NCBI RefSeq assembly: GCF_014642655.1
Contig: NZ_BMIR01000015.1
Location: forward strand, 1 to 64,000
Direction of reading: 5' to 3'
DNA: 64,000 bases
Source: Pullulanibacillus camelliae
GTDB taxonomy: Bacteria > Bacillota > Bacilli > Bacillales > Sporolactobacillaceae
Shown piece by piece: positions 28,831 through 37,765 of the stretch; position 1 is the stretch's first letter, and each line of letters begins with the position of its first letter. Under the pieces are notes generated by a model that did not search any database, was not told the origin of the DNA, and saw nothing but the letters and a program-made list of their open reading frames with translations. The translations under genes were made by a program, and so were the position numbers.

Positions 28831-29851
28831 GCCGTTTCTTCCTCAGCTTGTCTATATTGAACCCCGTGCTTTAGATTATCCTTTGGGTAGACAACTTAAG
28901 GAAAAATTTCAGCAAATGGGTGTAGAGTTACGGGAAACAACCTCGCATAATCAAGTGCGCAATCTACCTGGAGAGAATCACTTTCAAAAATATAGGATGG
29001 CAAAGTCGACATTGGTCGTCGGTGTTCGTCAAACCTTGAAGTTCGATACATCAAAACCTTCGGCGGAATATGCCATTCCATTGGCAACGGGCTGCATGGG
29101 GCACTGCCATTATTGCTACCTGCAAACAACGATGGGAAGTAAGCCTTATATTCGTACGTACGTTAATACAGAGGAAATCTTCGCAGCGGCCGCTGCCTAT
29201 ATGAGTGAGCGCGCTCCTGAATTCACCCGCTTTGAGGCTTCTTGTACATCGGATATTGTTGGGGTGGATCATTTAACACATGCTTTAAAACAGGCTATCG
29301 AATATTTTGGACGGTCAGAGTTTGGACAGCTGCGCTTTGTTACGAAATTTGCCCATGTTGATCATCTGTTAGATGCTGAGCATAAAGGAAGGACACGCTT
29401 TCGTTTTAGCATTAATGATGACTACATTATTAAGTACTTTGAACCTGGGACGTCGCGGTTGGCCGAGCGGCTTGAAGCAGCAGTTAAGGTAGCAGAAGCG
29501 GATTATCCTCTTGGTTTTATAGTCGCTCCTATCTATTTACATGAAGGCTGGAAAGAGGGGTATAGGGAGCTTTTTGAGCGATTGGAAGCAACGCTCCCTG
29601 CTCATGCAAAAAGGAATGTAACCATTGAGATGATTCAACATCGTTTTACTCTGCCGGCGAAGCGGGTGATTGAAAAAAATTATCCAATGACAAAGCTGGA
29701 GCTGGACGAGACGAAAAGAAAGTGGAAATGGGGCCGCTATGGTATAGGTAAATATATTTATCAAGATGAAGAACAAGAAGAGATGAAAACAACGTTAGGC
29801 GGTTATATCAAGCGCTATCTCCCTGAGGCGCATATCGAATATTTTACTTAA
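28823..29851 (+). CDS. splB: spore photoproduct lyase SplB
   Basis: Radical-SAM enzyme that reverses the thymine photoproduct formed by UV in spores. The cluster-binding motif GCMGHCHYCY gives Cys91, Cys95 and Cys98, and the conserved hydrogen-donor Cys141 lies in FEASCTSDIVG. ATG 28823 (MGKPFLPQLVYIEPRALDYP) is chosen: GAGGAAG is six bases upstream and the resulting 342 residues equal the B. subtilis enzyme; a much longer frame starting inside splA is not plausible. It is packed into the spore with splA's help and acts during germination. Confidence 0.97.
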   Translation: MGKPFLPQLVYIEPRALDYPLGRQLKEKFQQMGVELRETTSHNQVRNLPGENHFQKYRMAKSTLVVGVRQTLKFDTSKPSAEYAIPLATGCMGHCHYCYLQTTMGSKPYIRTYVNTEEIFAAAAAYMSERAPEFTRFEASCTSDIVGVDHLTHALKQAIEYFGRSEFGQLRFVTKFAHVDHLLDAEHKGRTRFRFSINDDYIIKYFEPGTSRLAERLEAAVKVAEADYPLGFIVAPIYLHEGWKEGYRELFERLEATLPAHAKRNVTIEMIQHRFTLPAKRVIEKNYPMTKLELDETKRKWKWGRYGIGKYIYQDEEQEEMKTTLGGYIKRYLPEAHIEYFT

Positions 29852-29905
29852 AGCACAAAACGGAGCCCTAGACCATAAACTAATGAGCAAAGGAGTGGTT
29901 TGTTT

Positions 29906-30211
29906 ATGGTCGAATTGCAGCCCATGTATATTGACGGGAAGCCCTTTACAGCCGTCACTGTCCAATTGCCAAAAACGAATCTTATGGCAGTTTATAGTGA
30001 TAAAGGGTATATTATGTGTGGTGCCTTAGATATTGCCTTTTTTAATGAAAAACTTGCGGATCGTGGGATTATAGCCGGCAAGGCTGTTGGTGTTCGGATC
30101 ATTGATCAGCTCTTATCTGCCCCATTAGACTCCGTGACATTAGCAGCCGAGAAATGTGGCATCAAAGCAGGCATGATTGGCCGCGACGCCTTACTTAAAA
30201 TGAGTGATTAA
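29906..30211 (+). CDS. yunC: YunC, DUF1805 family protein
   Basis: A 101-residue conserved protein of unknown activity. The DUF1805 pattern is clear: GYIMCGALDIAFFNEKLADR, GIIAGKAVGVRIIDQLLSAP and the end GMIGRDALLKM. ATG 29906 is preferred on homology; a TTG six bases earlier is an alternative at a closer distance to AAGGAG. It is followed by its own terminator and the sporulation gene yunB, in the order found in B. subtilis. Confidence 0.88.
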   Translation: MVELQPMYIDGKPFTAVTVQLPKTNLMAVYSDKGYIMCGALDIAFFNEKLADRGIIAGKAVGVRIIDQLLSAPLDSVTLAAEKCGIKAGMIGRDALLKMSD

Positions 30212-30219
30212 TAAATGTT

Positions 30220-30244
30220 AAACTCCCACATCCCTGGGAGTTTT
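30220..30244 (+). terminator. terminator after yunC
   Basis: AAACTCCCA and TGGGAGTTT form the stem, followed by a short T run. Confidence 0.8.
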
Positions 30245-30448
30245 ATTAACGTTATCATCTATCACGTTGCGGAAAACCTTATAAGTTCGGGCTTTGGCAT
30301 GCTGGATTCTGAGCGCCTTGTGGATCTTTTGCTTCTCAGATGATTGGGTCTTTTAGAGGAAGCCTGCTTGGATTTTCTCATTCATATCGGGCCTCCCCCT
30401 AAGCATATACATGCCTTATAAAGGTCATTTTAAAAATTGAGGGATAGT

Positions 30449-31264
30449 ATGAAAAGGCGGATACGCAGACAGCGGATGATTCCTTTGCGACATGTGTTCG
30501 TCGCTTCGATCATCTCTTTCCTTGCTTTTACTTTACTTGGGCTATGGCTAGTCAATGAAAAAGTCTCACCTGTCCTCATGGAAATCGCTAAGGCAAAGAC
30601 AAAGCAAATTGCTACATATGCCATTAACTCTGGGTTAGGCAAACAAGAGATTCATGAAATGGAGCAATATCAATCGGATGATGGCAAAAGTGATCTTTAC
30701 ACCATTACTTATGACAAAGATGATCAAATTACAAGTGTTAACTATAATATGGTTGCAGTGACGCGGATTTTTTCTGAAGTGACACAAAAAATTCAACAGT
30801 ATTTAAGAGCTGTGGAAGAAGGCACGATTAATCCAGTTAATACGGATTTTAATGATACACAAATTGAGGGAGGAGAAAAAGGAGTCATTGCAAAAATTCC
30901 GCTTGGGCAGGCAACAGAAAATGTGTTATTTTCCAATCTTGGTCCAACCATTCCCGTTCGGATGGTAGTGACAAGTAATGTCATTCCCAATATTAAAAAT
31001 GAAGTCAAAGAAGTCAACATCAATGGCGCGTACATTCAAATTTATTTAGCTGTTAAAGTGCAAGTTAAGGTGGTCTTACCCTTTGAAACCAAAAATGTTT
31101 CTATTCTGACAACGATTCCGATAACGTCCCAATACTTGCCTGGAAAAGTCCCCAATTATTATAGCAGTGGCAAAGATAATACTTCTATAGCTATTCCACA
31201 AAAAATGCTGGATAAAGATGATTACAGCTCGAAAAAAACAAAAGATAAAAAAGGTAATGAATAA
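30449..31264 (+). CDS. yunB: sporulation protein YunB
   Basis: A 271-residue sporulation protein with one N-terminal membrane helix (VFVASIISFLAFTLLGLWLV) and a large outer part. The YunB family pattern VSPVLMEIAKAKTKQIATYAIN and ATENVLFSNLGPTIPVRM is distinct. ATG 30449 has GAGGGA just upstream; an earlier TTG overlaps that site. In B. subtilis it is sigma-E-controlled and needed for efficient sporulation. Convergent with the cortex hydrolase gene behind it. Confidence 0.88.
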   Translation: MKRRIRRQRMIPLRHVFVASIISFLAFTLLGLWLVNEKVSPVLMEIAKAKTKQIATYAINSGLGKQEIHEMEQYQSDDGKSDLYTITYDKDDQITSVNYNMVAVTRIFSEVTQKIQQYLRAVEEGTINPVNTDFNDTQIEGGEKGVIAKIPLGQATENVLFSNLGPTIPVRMVVTSNVIPNIKNEVKEVNINGAYIQIYLAVKVQVKVVLPFETKNVSILTTIPITSQYLPGKVPNYYSSGKDNTSIAIPQKMLDKDDYSSKKTKDKKGNE

Positions 31265-31291
31265 AAGCGACGATGCTACCTCGTCGCTTTT
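31263..31291. terminator. bidirectional terminator between yunB and lytH
   Basis: AAAAGCGACGA and TCGTCGCTTTT flank a short loop and serve both converging genes. Confidence 0.85.
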
Positions 31292-31301
31292 ATTTCTGGA
31301 T

Positions 31302-32276
31302 CTATTGCTGTCTGCGCCAAGCTCTTAAGTAGGGATAAGGGTCAAAGGAAAATTCAGTTTTCCCATTATATTTATACATGCCGTAATGCAGATGGGGAGG
31401 AAACTTACCTTGTGTGCCTTTTGGACCATAACCTGAACTCCCAACATAGCCAATCACTTGACCAGGCTTAACGATGCTTCCTTTTTTTATTCCTTTATTA
31501 TAGCCATTTAAATGTGCATAATAGTGATAAATATTCTTTGGATCGCGAATGCCGATGCGCCAGCCTCCATATTTATTCCAACCAATGAGTTCAACGACCC
31601 CGTAAGAAGTGGCCAGCACAGGTGTTCCATAAAAGGCAAATATGTCTGTTCCTTCATGGATTCTCAAACCTCCCCAGCCTCGACGGTCACCCCAAGTCGA
31701 GCGGAAGTCGGCACGGTTTCTTCTTGGGATAGGGAAGGAATGGTCGGTTAATTCAACTTTTCCAAAATGCTGATACAGTTTCGCATTTTCCATGATGATG
31801 GCAATCACTTTATCCTTATGATAATAATTCCATAAAGCGATTTTAATGAATGGTTTTGTCGTTCCAAACTTATGGATATATTTCCCCATAGTATAAAGGG
31901 CGTCTTCTGGATTCTCTTGATCAGCTTTGCCATCACCATTGCCATCCTTGCCAATCCCACTAAAGAAAGCAATACGCATTGGATCAGTTTCATGCGGATT
32001 TGGATTTAATGGACCAGACCATTCAAGGGGATGAATGTAGAGTCCTTGAAGGTTTTTAGGATCAGGCAGGTCCTGACGTGAGAATCTAATATTCCGTTCA
32101 TACTGATCAATAGCAGCTAAATAATACCATGGAATATCAGTCAAGGCAGCTGTCTTTAGATATAAGGCTTTCCTTGACTGATACGTGTTTTCCTCGGCTT
32201 TAACAAAGGTAGAAGAAAAGATAGTGTTCATCATTAGAAGGAAACACAGACAAGAAAAAATTTTTTGTAAGCTCAA
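31302..32276 (-). CDS. lytH: LytH (YunA)-like M23 endopeptidase, spore cortex
   Basis: Zinc metallopeptidase of the M23 family. Signal peptide at the start (LQKIFSCLCFLLMMNTIFSS...VKA). An N-terminal domain with WYYLAAIDQYERNI and EDALYTMGKYIHKFG follows, then the catalytic domain with ligand motifs HEGTDIF and HLHYG. B. subtilis LytH is an L-alanine-D-glutamate endopeptidase that trims cortex peptide side chains to single L-alanine. TTG 32276 follows GGGAGG by nine bases; GTG 32288 lies inside that site. Neighbouring yunB supports a sporulation role. Confidence 0.88.
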   Translation of the reverse strand: MSLQKIFSCLCFLLMMNTIFSSTFVKAEENTYQSRKALYLKTAALTDIPWYYLAAIDQYERNIRFSRQDLPDPKNLQGLYIHPLEWSGPLNPNPHETDPMRIAFFSGIGKDGNGDGKADQENPEDALYTMGKYIHKFGTTKPFIKIALWNYYHKDKVIAIIMENAKLYQHFGKVELTDHSFPIPRRNRADFRSTWGDRRGWGGLRIHEGTDIFAFYGTPVLATSYGVVELIGWNKYGGWRIGIRDPKNIYHYYAHLNGYNKGIKKGSIVKPGQVIGYVGSSGYGPKGTQGKFPPHLHYGMYKYNGKTEFSFDPYPYLRAWRRQQ

Positions 32277-32314
32277 GGTTTTACTCACCTCCCGAGGTCA
32301 AATCAGTTATTTTT

Positions 32315-32980
32315 TTAGTGTTGTTTTTTTATCGATGTATTTTTCAACGTCCGAGTTTCTTTTTTCTGGTCATCAACATTTTTTTCTATATTTTTTTGCT
32401 TAGCATATCCTTGAGGAGCCTTTTTCATCTGATTAATCTGTGCTTGTAACCAATGATGGACGTTAGAGGTACGCGCATTAAAATCCTTGAACCGTGCAAT
32501 ATCTGATGTTGCATTCGCTTCATCAGACACAACCACCTTATAATAATTCGGTACAACAGCAAGTGCGGCTTGTCTAACTTGTGAAGCCGATTGTTCACGA
32601 TCCTTATTCGATGTTTTATAACCAATTAATACGTACTCATCCGTTACTAATGTGCCGGCATCATAAATATCTGGTAGTGTTAAGGCTTGACGTGTGATGA
32701 TATCCGACAAGGCTTGATAGTCAGTTTTCGGTATATGCTGTGCGGTTAAAGCATGTTCATCACCCTTTTTCCTTGAATAATGGACATAGCCAAATTGTCC
32801 TTCAGCAGCATTGGTTGCAGAATGATTTTGGATAGTGTGTGAAGGGCCTTTGTAGGTGACGTCTTCTGTAGGGTCCTGCATGCGATTAAGTCCGGAAGAA
32901 GAATGATTATTCTTAGTATCAAGGTGACAGCCTGTGGCAAGTGTACCTGTAAAAAGAATGATGGCAAGCAATTTTTTCAT
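32315..32980 (-). CDS. YhcN/YlaJ-family sporulation lipoprotein, YutC-like
   Basis: Lipoprotein: the signal peptide ends at the lipobox LATGC with Cys18. The body has the YhcN/YlaJ pattern DAGTLVTDEYVLIGYKTSN and AALAVVPNYYKVVVSDEANA. Such lipoproteins sit in the spore inner membrane or cortex and affect germination or outgrowth. The C-terminal 40 residues are Lys-rich. ATG with AAGGAGG upstream. It precedes lytH on the same strand by about 40 bases, so one transcript is likely. Compares best by position with yutC of B. subtilis. Confidence 0.75.
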   Translation of the reverse strand: MKKLLAIILFTGTLATGCHLDTKNNHSSSGLNRMQDPTEDVTYKGPSHTIQNHSATNAAEGQFGYVHYSRKKGDEHALTAQHIPKTDYQALSDIITRQALTLPDIYDAGTLVTDEYVLIGYKTSNKDREQSASQVRQAALAVVPNYYKVVVSDEANATSDIARFKDFNARTSNVHHWLQAQINQMKKAPQGYAKQKNIEKNVDDQKKETRTLKNTSIKKQH

Positions 32981-33124
32981 GGTGATCCCTCCTTTTTAGA
33001 CACGTAGCCTTATTGATATCTTTTAGGATGTCACATTCGGAGTAAAAATTTGCTTGGTAAGTGATGGATGGAACATTGTGAGTGAGCGGTTTCTTGTGGT
33101 ATGATGGCAATGGAGGGAAGACTG

Positions 33125-33436
33125 ATGCTTGAGTATAAAAAGCCTATTAGTATCCATGATACACACTATGACCTGATAAAAGATCATCATAATGGCTGGA
33201 ATGAAGAGGCCTTTCAAAAACGATACAGTGAAATCCTGGCAAAGTATGATTATATCGTTGGCGATTGGGGTTATGAACAATTGCGGCTCCGTGGCTTTTA
33301 TGATGATCATAATCCTAAGGCCACATTTGATACAAAAATCAGCACGTTAGTTGACTATGTGGTGGAGTATTGTAACTTTGGTTGTGCTTACTTTGTTTTA
33401 AAAAAGCTTACAAGTAAAGAAAATAAAAAGGCGTAA
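33125..33436 (+). CDS. yutD: YutD-family protein (DUF1027)
   Basis: A 103-residue protein with the YutD pattern HNGWNEEAFQKRYSEILAKY and DYIVGDWGYEQLRLRGFYDD. ATG 33125 has GGAGGG nine bases upstream; the same frame opens earlier but without a site. Function unknown; conserved in Bacillales and located here next to yutE and yutF as in B. subtilis. Confidence 0.88.
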   Translation: MLEYKKPISIHDTHYDLIKDHHNGWNEEAFQKRYSEILAKYDYIVGDWGYEQLRLRGFYDDHNPKATFDTKISTLVDYVVEYCNFGCAYFVLKKLTSKENKKA

Positions 33437-33440
33437 TATA

Positions 33441-33462
33441 AAACCCCCTGTACATCAGGGGG
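33441..33462. terminator. bidirectional terminator after yutD
   Basis: CCCCCTG and CAGGGGG form a perfect stem; it covers the end of the convergent small gene and yields U-rich tails on the minus strand. Confidence 0.8.
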
Positions 33463-33763
33463 TAGAGTCATCATAAGGCGGTTCAGTCTCATTAGCGGGA
33501 TCATCATGGGTTGGATGAGCGCCTGAATATTGGCGTGGAAGTTCTTGGTGGAGTGTCCGGTCTTCGTATACAAATCCACTGGTATACTGTTGACCCTTAT
33601 GCCAAGGGGTTTCTTTATTTTGTACAGGCTTTTCTCTATCGCGCGTTTGCCCAAATGATCCTTCGGGAAACTCTTCGGATGCTAAAAAATTGCGTTGATC
33701 TTCTACATTAGAAAAATCACTGTAGCGCTTTTCTTCTGTGTTGTTTTTGCGGTTATCCTTCAA
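33455..33763 (-). CDS. small hydrophilic conserved protein
   Basis: A roughly 101-residue, very hydrophilic protein without predicted structure: YSDFSNVEDQRNFLASEEFP, EGSFGQ, then ETPWHKGQQYTSGFVYEDRT and ELPRQYSGAHPTHDDP. This arrangement recurs in proteins of other Bacillus species, as far as I recall, but no function is known to me. TTG 33763 is picked because AGGTGGTGG lies just before it; the frame extends to 33820 without a site. The protein might be spore associated, judging by its neighbours only. Confidence 0.6.
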   Translation of the reverse strand: MKDNRKNNTEEKRYSDFSNVEDQRNFLASEEFPEGSFGQTRDREKPVQNKETPWHKGQQYTSGFVYEDRTLHQELPRQYSGAHPTHDDPANETEPPYDDSTP

Positions 33764-33961
33764 GTTTTCCACCACCTTCATGATTAGCGTGTCCAAATGA
33801 GTGGAGATTATAAATTTCACTCATTATCTTGCTGAATGGTAAGGGGACATGCCTTTAGATATTAGCTTTTGTTTCTTCTCCTTCAGCTTAGCTTTTGAGG
33901 TGGAGGGCGCTGAATATGAGACGGTTGCAGGCGATAAATTTTGTACGAAGGTGGAGATGAC

Positions 33962-34411
33962 ATGTATTTTGTAGATCGGCAAAGAATTGAGCAAATTCTT
34001 CAGTTTATGTCAGAACAAATGGAGCTTATGGCCAGCCACCAAAGTTGGGAAAGTTCATTTGAAAAAAGAGCATTAGAACGGCTCGTTCACGTTGTTGTTG
34101 AATCGATTCTTGATGTGGGAAACCAGATGATTGATGGGTTTATCATGAGGGATCCAGGCAGTTATGAGGATATTGTCGATATTCTTGTTGATGAACAAGT
34201 GCTTCCTAAAGAAAAGGAAGATGCTTTTAAAGCGATTGTGAAGTGGAGAAAGGCATTAGTTCAACATTATGATACGATGGATCATCAGGGACTTCTTGAG
34301 TTGATAGCGGCCTATTTGGCAGAGTGGCAGGCCTTTCCAATATGCATTCGTGATTACTTAGAGCGAGAACTTGGCCCTGTTTCAGCTTTTAAACCGACAG
34401 CAAATAATTAA
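33962..34411 (+). CDS. yutE: YutE, DUF86 / HepT-like protein
   Basis: A 149-residue helical protein resembling YutE, of the HepT-like DUF86 family. HepT proteins carry the toxin motif R(x4-6)HxY; here the corresponding segment reads WRKALVQHYDTM, where His is directly followed by Tyr, so the usual His-x-Tyr spacing is lost. No MNT-type nucleotidyltransferase antitoxin gene stands beside it. It is thus more likely a housekeeping YutE protein than a toxin. ATG 33962 follows AAGGTGGAG. Confidence 0.75.
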   Translation: MYFVDRQRIEQILQFMSEQMELMASHQSWESSFEKRALERLVHVVVESILDVGNQMIDGFIMRDPGSYEDIVDILVDEQVLPKEKEDAFKAIVKWRKALVQHYDTMDHQGLLELIAAYLAEWQAFPICIRDYLERELGPVSAFKPTANN

Positions 34412-34433
34412 CCGTCCTAAGGGCGGTTTTTTC
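34410..34433 (+). terminator. terminator after yutE
   Basis: AACCGTCC pairs with GGCGGTT, then six T residues; it starts inside the stop codon. Confidence 0.8.
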
Positions 34434-34540
34434 CAACTTTTAGAAATGTTAGAGCGGTAAGCTTTGGGGCCTTGTGTAAAAAGCGATTAGATCCCCTGTT
34501 TTGAATTAAATATTGAATGGTAAAAAGGTAGGAGAGCCTC

Positions 34541-35308
34541 ATGTCTAGAGACTATAAAGCGTATTTAATTGACTTGGATGGTACGATGTATCGTGGAAAT
34601 ATTGTAATAGAAGAAGCTGTTGATTTTATTCAACGATTACAGCAGGAAAACCTCCGTTATTTGTTTGTGACAAACAATTCGATGCGAACAAAGGAGCAGG
34701 TTGCAGAAAAATTGTCCAGTTTTGGTATTCCCGCTGAGCCTGATGATGTGTTGACCTCAAGTATGGCAACAGTAAATTATATCAAGGCCCACTTTAAGCA
34801 GCCTTCGGTTTTTTACATAGGTGAACAAGGTTTACAGGAAGCGATGGAGGCGGCAGGGTTTCGTTATGATGAGGACCATCCGGATGTGGTTGTGATGGGA
34901 TTGGATCAGCAGGTTACTTATGAAAAAATAGCAAAGGCCACCTTAGCTGTACGTGCAGGCGCGGTGTTTTTATCGACGAATCCGGATGTCGCTTTACCTT
35001 CAGAAAGGGGATTGCTGCCTGGCAATGGCGCCTTTACTTCCATTATTACCGCATCGACTGGAAAAGCACCGATAGTTATTGGAAAACCAGGCGCGGAAAT
35101 TGTGGAGCAAGCGCTCGCGTTTCTTCAGCTAGATCGTAAGGATGTCCTCATGGTCGGTGATAACTATCATACAGACATTCTCGCAGGCATTCATGCTAAG
35201 GTTGACACCTTGCTTGTGCATACGGGAGTGACAGCTCCAAGTGATCTAGAGAAGCTGTCAATACAGCCGACATATACGGTCGCCACCTTGGAAGATTGGA
35301 AATGGTGA
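34541..35308 (+). CDS. yutF: HAD-family phosphatase YutF (NagD-like)
   Basis: A 255-residue hydrolase of the HAD superfamily, class II (NagD type). Motif I is LIDLDGTMYRG with the nucleophile Asp and acid/base Asp two residues on; motif II is VTNNS; motif III/IV is GKPGAEIVEQAL and MVGDNYHTDILAG. The substrate is unknown; NagD-like enzymes act on sugar phosphates or nucleotides. Monocistronic, in the yut block; strong GGAGAG start site. Confidence 0.92.
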   Translation: MSRDYKAYLIDLDGTMYRGNIVIEEAVDFIQRLQQENLRYLFVTNNSMRTKEQVAEKLSSFGIPAEPDDVLTSSMATVNYIKAHFKQPSVFYIGEQGLQEAMEAAGFRYDEDHPDVVVMGLDQQVTYEKIAKATLAVRAGAVFLSTNPDVALPSERGLLPGNGAFTSIITASTGKAPIVIGKPGAEIVEQALAFLQLDRKDVLMVGDNYHTDILAGIHAKVDTLLVHTGVTAPSDLEKLSIQPTYTVATLEDWKW

Positions 35309-35315
35309 GAGAAGG

Positions 35316-35795
35316 TTAGCTTCCCTCACTATGAGCGAGTCGGCTTGAAGCTGCTGCCGCAATGGCTCCAACAATATCATCAAGGAAAGTGTGACACTCC
35401 CCTGTGCTTTTGTCGTTTAATTTTTCTAGGATGCCAGGCTTTATTTTGTCGATATACCCATAATTCGTAAAACCGATGGAGCCATAGACATTGACAACGG
35501 CGAAAGCGATGATTTCATCAATCCCATATAATCCTTCATCTCGCTTTAATATATCTAATAAGGGCTCATCGATGAGTCCTTTTTCTGTAAGCCGATCAAG
35601 CTGAATACCCGTAATAATGGCATTTTGGACCTCGCGTTTTGAGAGAACAGCTTCGATGTTTTCTTCGCACATTTCTTTTGTTAAGTGGCGGATATAGTCC
35701 TTTTGTAGAAAAAGTACAAGCTCGGCAATATCTTCAATGGTAACGCCTCTTTCTTTTAGCCATTGGCGTGCTGCAAGTTCAACACGTTCCATCAT
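35316..35795 (-). CDS. yutG: phosphatidylglycerophosphatase A-like protein YutG
   Basis: A 159-residue PgpA-family protein: NVYGSIGFTNYGYIDKIKPG and GECHTFLDDIVGAIAAAASS are the family signatures. Bacillus YutG is the low-temperature-requirement C type PgpA without strong membrane helices. It would remove phosphate from phosphatidylglycerophosphate in lipid synthesis. ATG 35795 follows GAGGAGG by eight bases. Convergent with yutF, eight bases apart, with no obvious terminator between. Confidence 0.88.
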   Translation of the reverse strand: MMERVELAARQWLKERGVTIEDIAELVLFLQKDYIRHLTKEMCEENIEAVLSKREVQNAIITGIQLDRLTEKGLIDEPLLDILKRDEGLYGIDEIIAFAVVNVYGSIGFTNYGYIDKIKPGILEKLNDKSTGECHTFLDDIVGAIAAAASSRLAHSEGS

Positions 35796-35903
35796 GTCAT
35801 CAGCCTCCTCTACATATCATGTGTGTTTGTGGGAGATTTCATGCAGGGGGAGCATCTCCTTCCAGCTTTCACATAGATATAGGATAAGGAGAAAAGAAAG
35901 CGG

Positions 35904-36875
35904 GTGACGGGATTGCAATCGCTCTTATCATACTATTCTTTAAGTGGACAATTCATAAGGCAGGAAGCGGAGCGCTCGTGGTTTCAAACCGCTTATGGAA
36001 CGGTGCTAATCATCCCCCATCAACAGGTGATGCTTTCAGATATGGATGAGCTTGCCGGGTTATCCGATCATCTTATTCAGAATGGTGAACAAGGTGTGGC
36101 CTTGCCTTTAAAGAATAAGGAGGGGCAATGGTTAACTGAAGTGGAAGAACAAAGGGTTGTGGCATTTTTACTATCTACACAAGCACCAGAACAAAAAATA
36201 GATAGGGGCCGCGCTCTGGCTGCTTTCCATAATAAGAGTAATGCCTATTCATTTACAAATCTGCGAATGCCCTATGTGCAATGGCCAAATTTATGGATAC
36301 AAAGAACGGATCAATTAAATGAGTGGTATGTTGAAGTCTTGCAGAAAGAGGAGGACTTTACAGCATATGAAGAATTGTTCTTACTCAGCTATCCTTACTT
36401 TATTGGTCGGGCTGAAAATGCTATCCAATATGTAACAGACGTACTACGTGATAGACAGTTTTCAGATTTGCTGACAGTTTGTCACCATCGTTTAGATGTT
36501 GAGCTAACACAGCTTGGTTTTAGTCCCTATTGGTTGATCGATCATCCAGCCCGCGACATTGCCGAATGGATTAGAGCGGATATTTTAAAAAATGGGGAGA
36601 ATAAAGCAGTTCAAGAGACCGATCAGTTTATCGAAGACTACCAGCAATTGCGGCCATTGAGTCAAGAGGTCTATACGTTAATTTACGGCAGACTTTTATT
36701 TCCCACTGACTATTTCGACCATATCGATCAATGGAAAATGCAAGAGAGAACTAACTCCCCCACATTATCAGAGCTCAAACGCCTTTTAGACAGCAGTCTT
36801 GCACAAGAGCGTTATCTTAGAGGATTTGCTCATCGTTACATGGCTGACTTGCCTGTGGTGGATTGGCTAAAGTAG
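35904..36875 (+). CDS. yutH: YutH, spore coat-associated kinase-like protein
   Basis: A 323-residue protein of the CotS/YutH group, distant relatives of aminoglycoside phosphotransferase-like kinases. The segment TVCHHRLDVELTQLG, then LIDHPARDIAEWIRADIL occupies the place of a kinase active site, though degenerate. B. subtilis YutH is a spore coat protein. GTG 35904 is given; TTG 35913 is possible as the ribosome binding site (AAGGAG) lies far upstream of both. Kinase activity is unproven. Confidence 0.85.
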   Translation: MTGLQSLLSYYSLSGQFIRQEAERSWFQTAYGTVLIIPHQQVMLSDMDELAGLSDHLIQNGEQGVALPLKNKEGQWLTEVEEQRVVAFLLSTQAPEQKIDRGRALAAFHNKSNAYSFTNLRMPYVQWPNLWIQRTDQLNEWYVEVLQKEEDFTAYEELFLLSYPYFIGRAENAIQYVTDVLRDRQFSDLLTVCHHRLDVELTQLGFSPYWLIDHPARDIAEWIRADILKNGENKAVQETDQFIEDYQQLRPLSQEVYTLIYGRLLFPTDYFDHIDQWKMQERTNSPTLSELKRLLDSSLAQERYLRGFAHRYMADLPVVDWLK

Positions 36876-36930
36876 GGTGGCTCAATTTCGTATAGCATTT
36901 TTATATACCGCTTTTATAAAGTTTGACAGT

Positions 36931-37247
36931 ATAAGAAAAACCGGGCGAAAAGCATGCCCGGTCCTTGTCCTTAGTAGAGAGCATCATCCAATATGAAAGA
37001 GGCTTCATTGCCTGGTCAAATGGATGGGAGCGCAAGGCGCGAGACTCGGAACACTCTAAAATCGTGTGTTCCTCGGCGCCGCTGACTCATGATGCGGAGA
37101 CTAGACTCCTGCGGGACGTGGGAGATCGGTAAGCCCTTAGCAGTGCGAAGGCGCGAGGAGGCTTACCACTCCCCCGCGGGAAGCGAGCGGCCTGGAGCGG
37201 AAAGCCGCACCGTCCTCAGGATCAGAAATTTTATGCTTTCTTTTCTT
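36931..37247 (-). repeat. dispersed repeat family A, long full-length copy (inverted)
   Basis: Reading on the minus strand it begins GAAAGCATAAAATTTCTGAT, passes GTGGTAAGCCTCCTCGCGCC and GATTTTAGAGTGTTCCGAGT and ends at the CCGGGC...GCCCGGTTTTTCTTA hairpin at its left edge. It includes the internal 70-bp segment and is the near twin of the 22.1-kb copy. It fills the gap between convergent yutH and yutI. Confidence 0.87.
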
Positions 37248-37251
37248 TTAA

Positions 37252-37285
37252 AAAAACCCACATTGCCGAGGGCAATGTGGGTTTT
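37252..37285. terminator. bidirectional terminator of yutI
   Basis: AACCCACATTGCC and GGCAATGTGGGTT give a 13-bp stem flanked by A and T runs. Confidence 0.9.
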
Positions 37286-37310
37286 AAATATGAAAGCCTG
37301 TTGATCGCTC

Positions 37311-37535
37311 TTAAAAAACCTGTTCAAGCTCTGTAAATCCAGGTACTTCTTCAAGAAGAGCGCGTTCAATCCCTGCTTTTAAAGTAATCGTTGAGCTTGG
37401 GCAACTTCCACATGCCCCCATTAAGCGTACGCGGACAACACCCTCTTCATCGACATTAACAAGCTCCACGTCTCCGCCATCACGCAATAAAAATGGACGA
37501 AGCTTACCGAGGACTTCTTGTACTTGTTCTTCCAT
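37311..37535 (-). CDS. yutI: NifU C-terminal domain Fe-S carrier YutI
   Basis: A 74-residue NifU-like domain protein with the CxxC motif [19 protein letters not shown]. These small proteins carry or deliver iron-sulfur clusters; in B. subtilis yutI is near the yut block as here. Start ATG with AAGGGG upstream. It complements SufU (sulfur relay) and the IscA-type protein found farther on. Confidence 0.93.
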   Translation of the reverse strand: MEEQVQEVLGKLRPFLLRDGGDVELVNVDEEGVVRVRLMGACGSCPSSTITLKAGIERALLEEVPGFTELEQVF

Positions 37536-37765
37536 TACAGACGACCCCTTTCCGTGATCCTATTCTCATTATAAAAGGTTCTTGAGAAAAAATCTATATT
37601 CTTGGCTCATGATCATTTATTAAATGCCATATCTATTGTAAAATGGAATTGAAAATTGAGCAACTATTGTGGGCTAGAAAGAATATGAACAATTTTTGAC
37701 GTAGCTGTTACTTTGATCATAAATATTGATTTGAGTCTAAACTGTTTTGAAGGGAAGAGATCGTG

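Noticed and set aside
33962-34411. HepT/MNT toxin-antitoxin module
   Set aside because: No nucleotidyltransferase partner gene and the toxin motif spacing is altered; the place in the yut block favours the housekeeping YutE.
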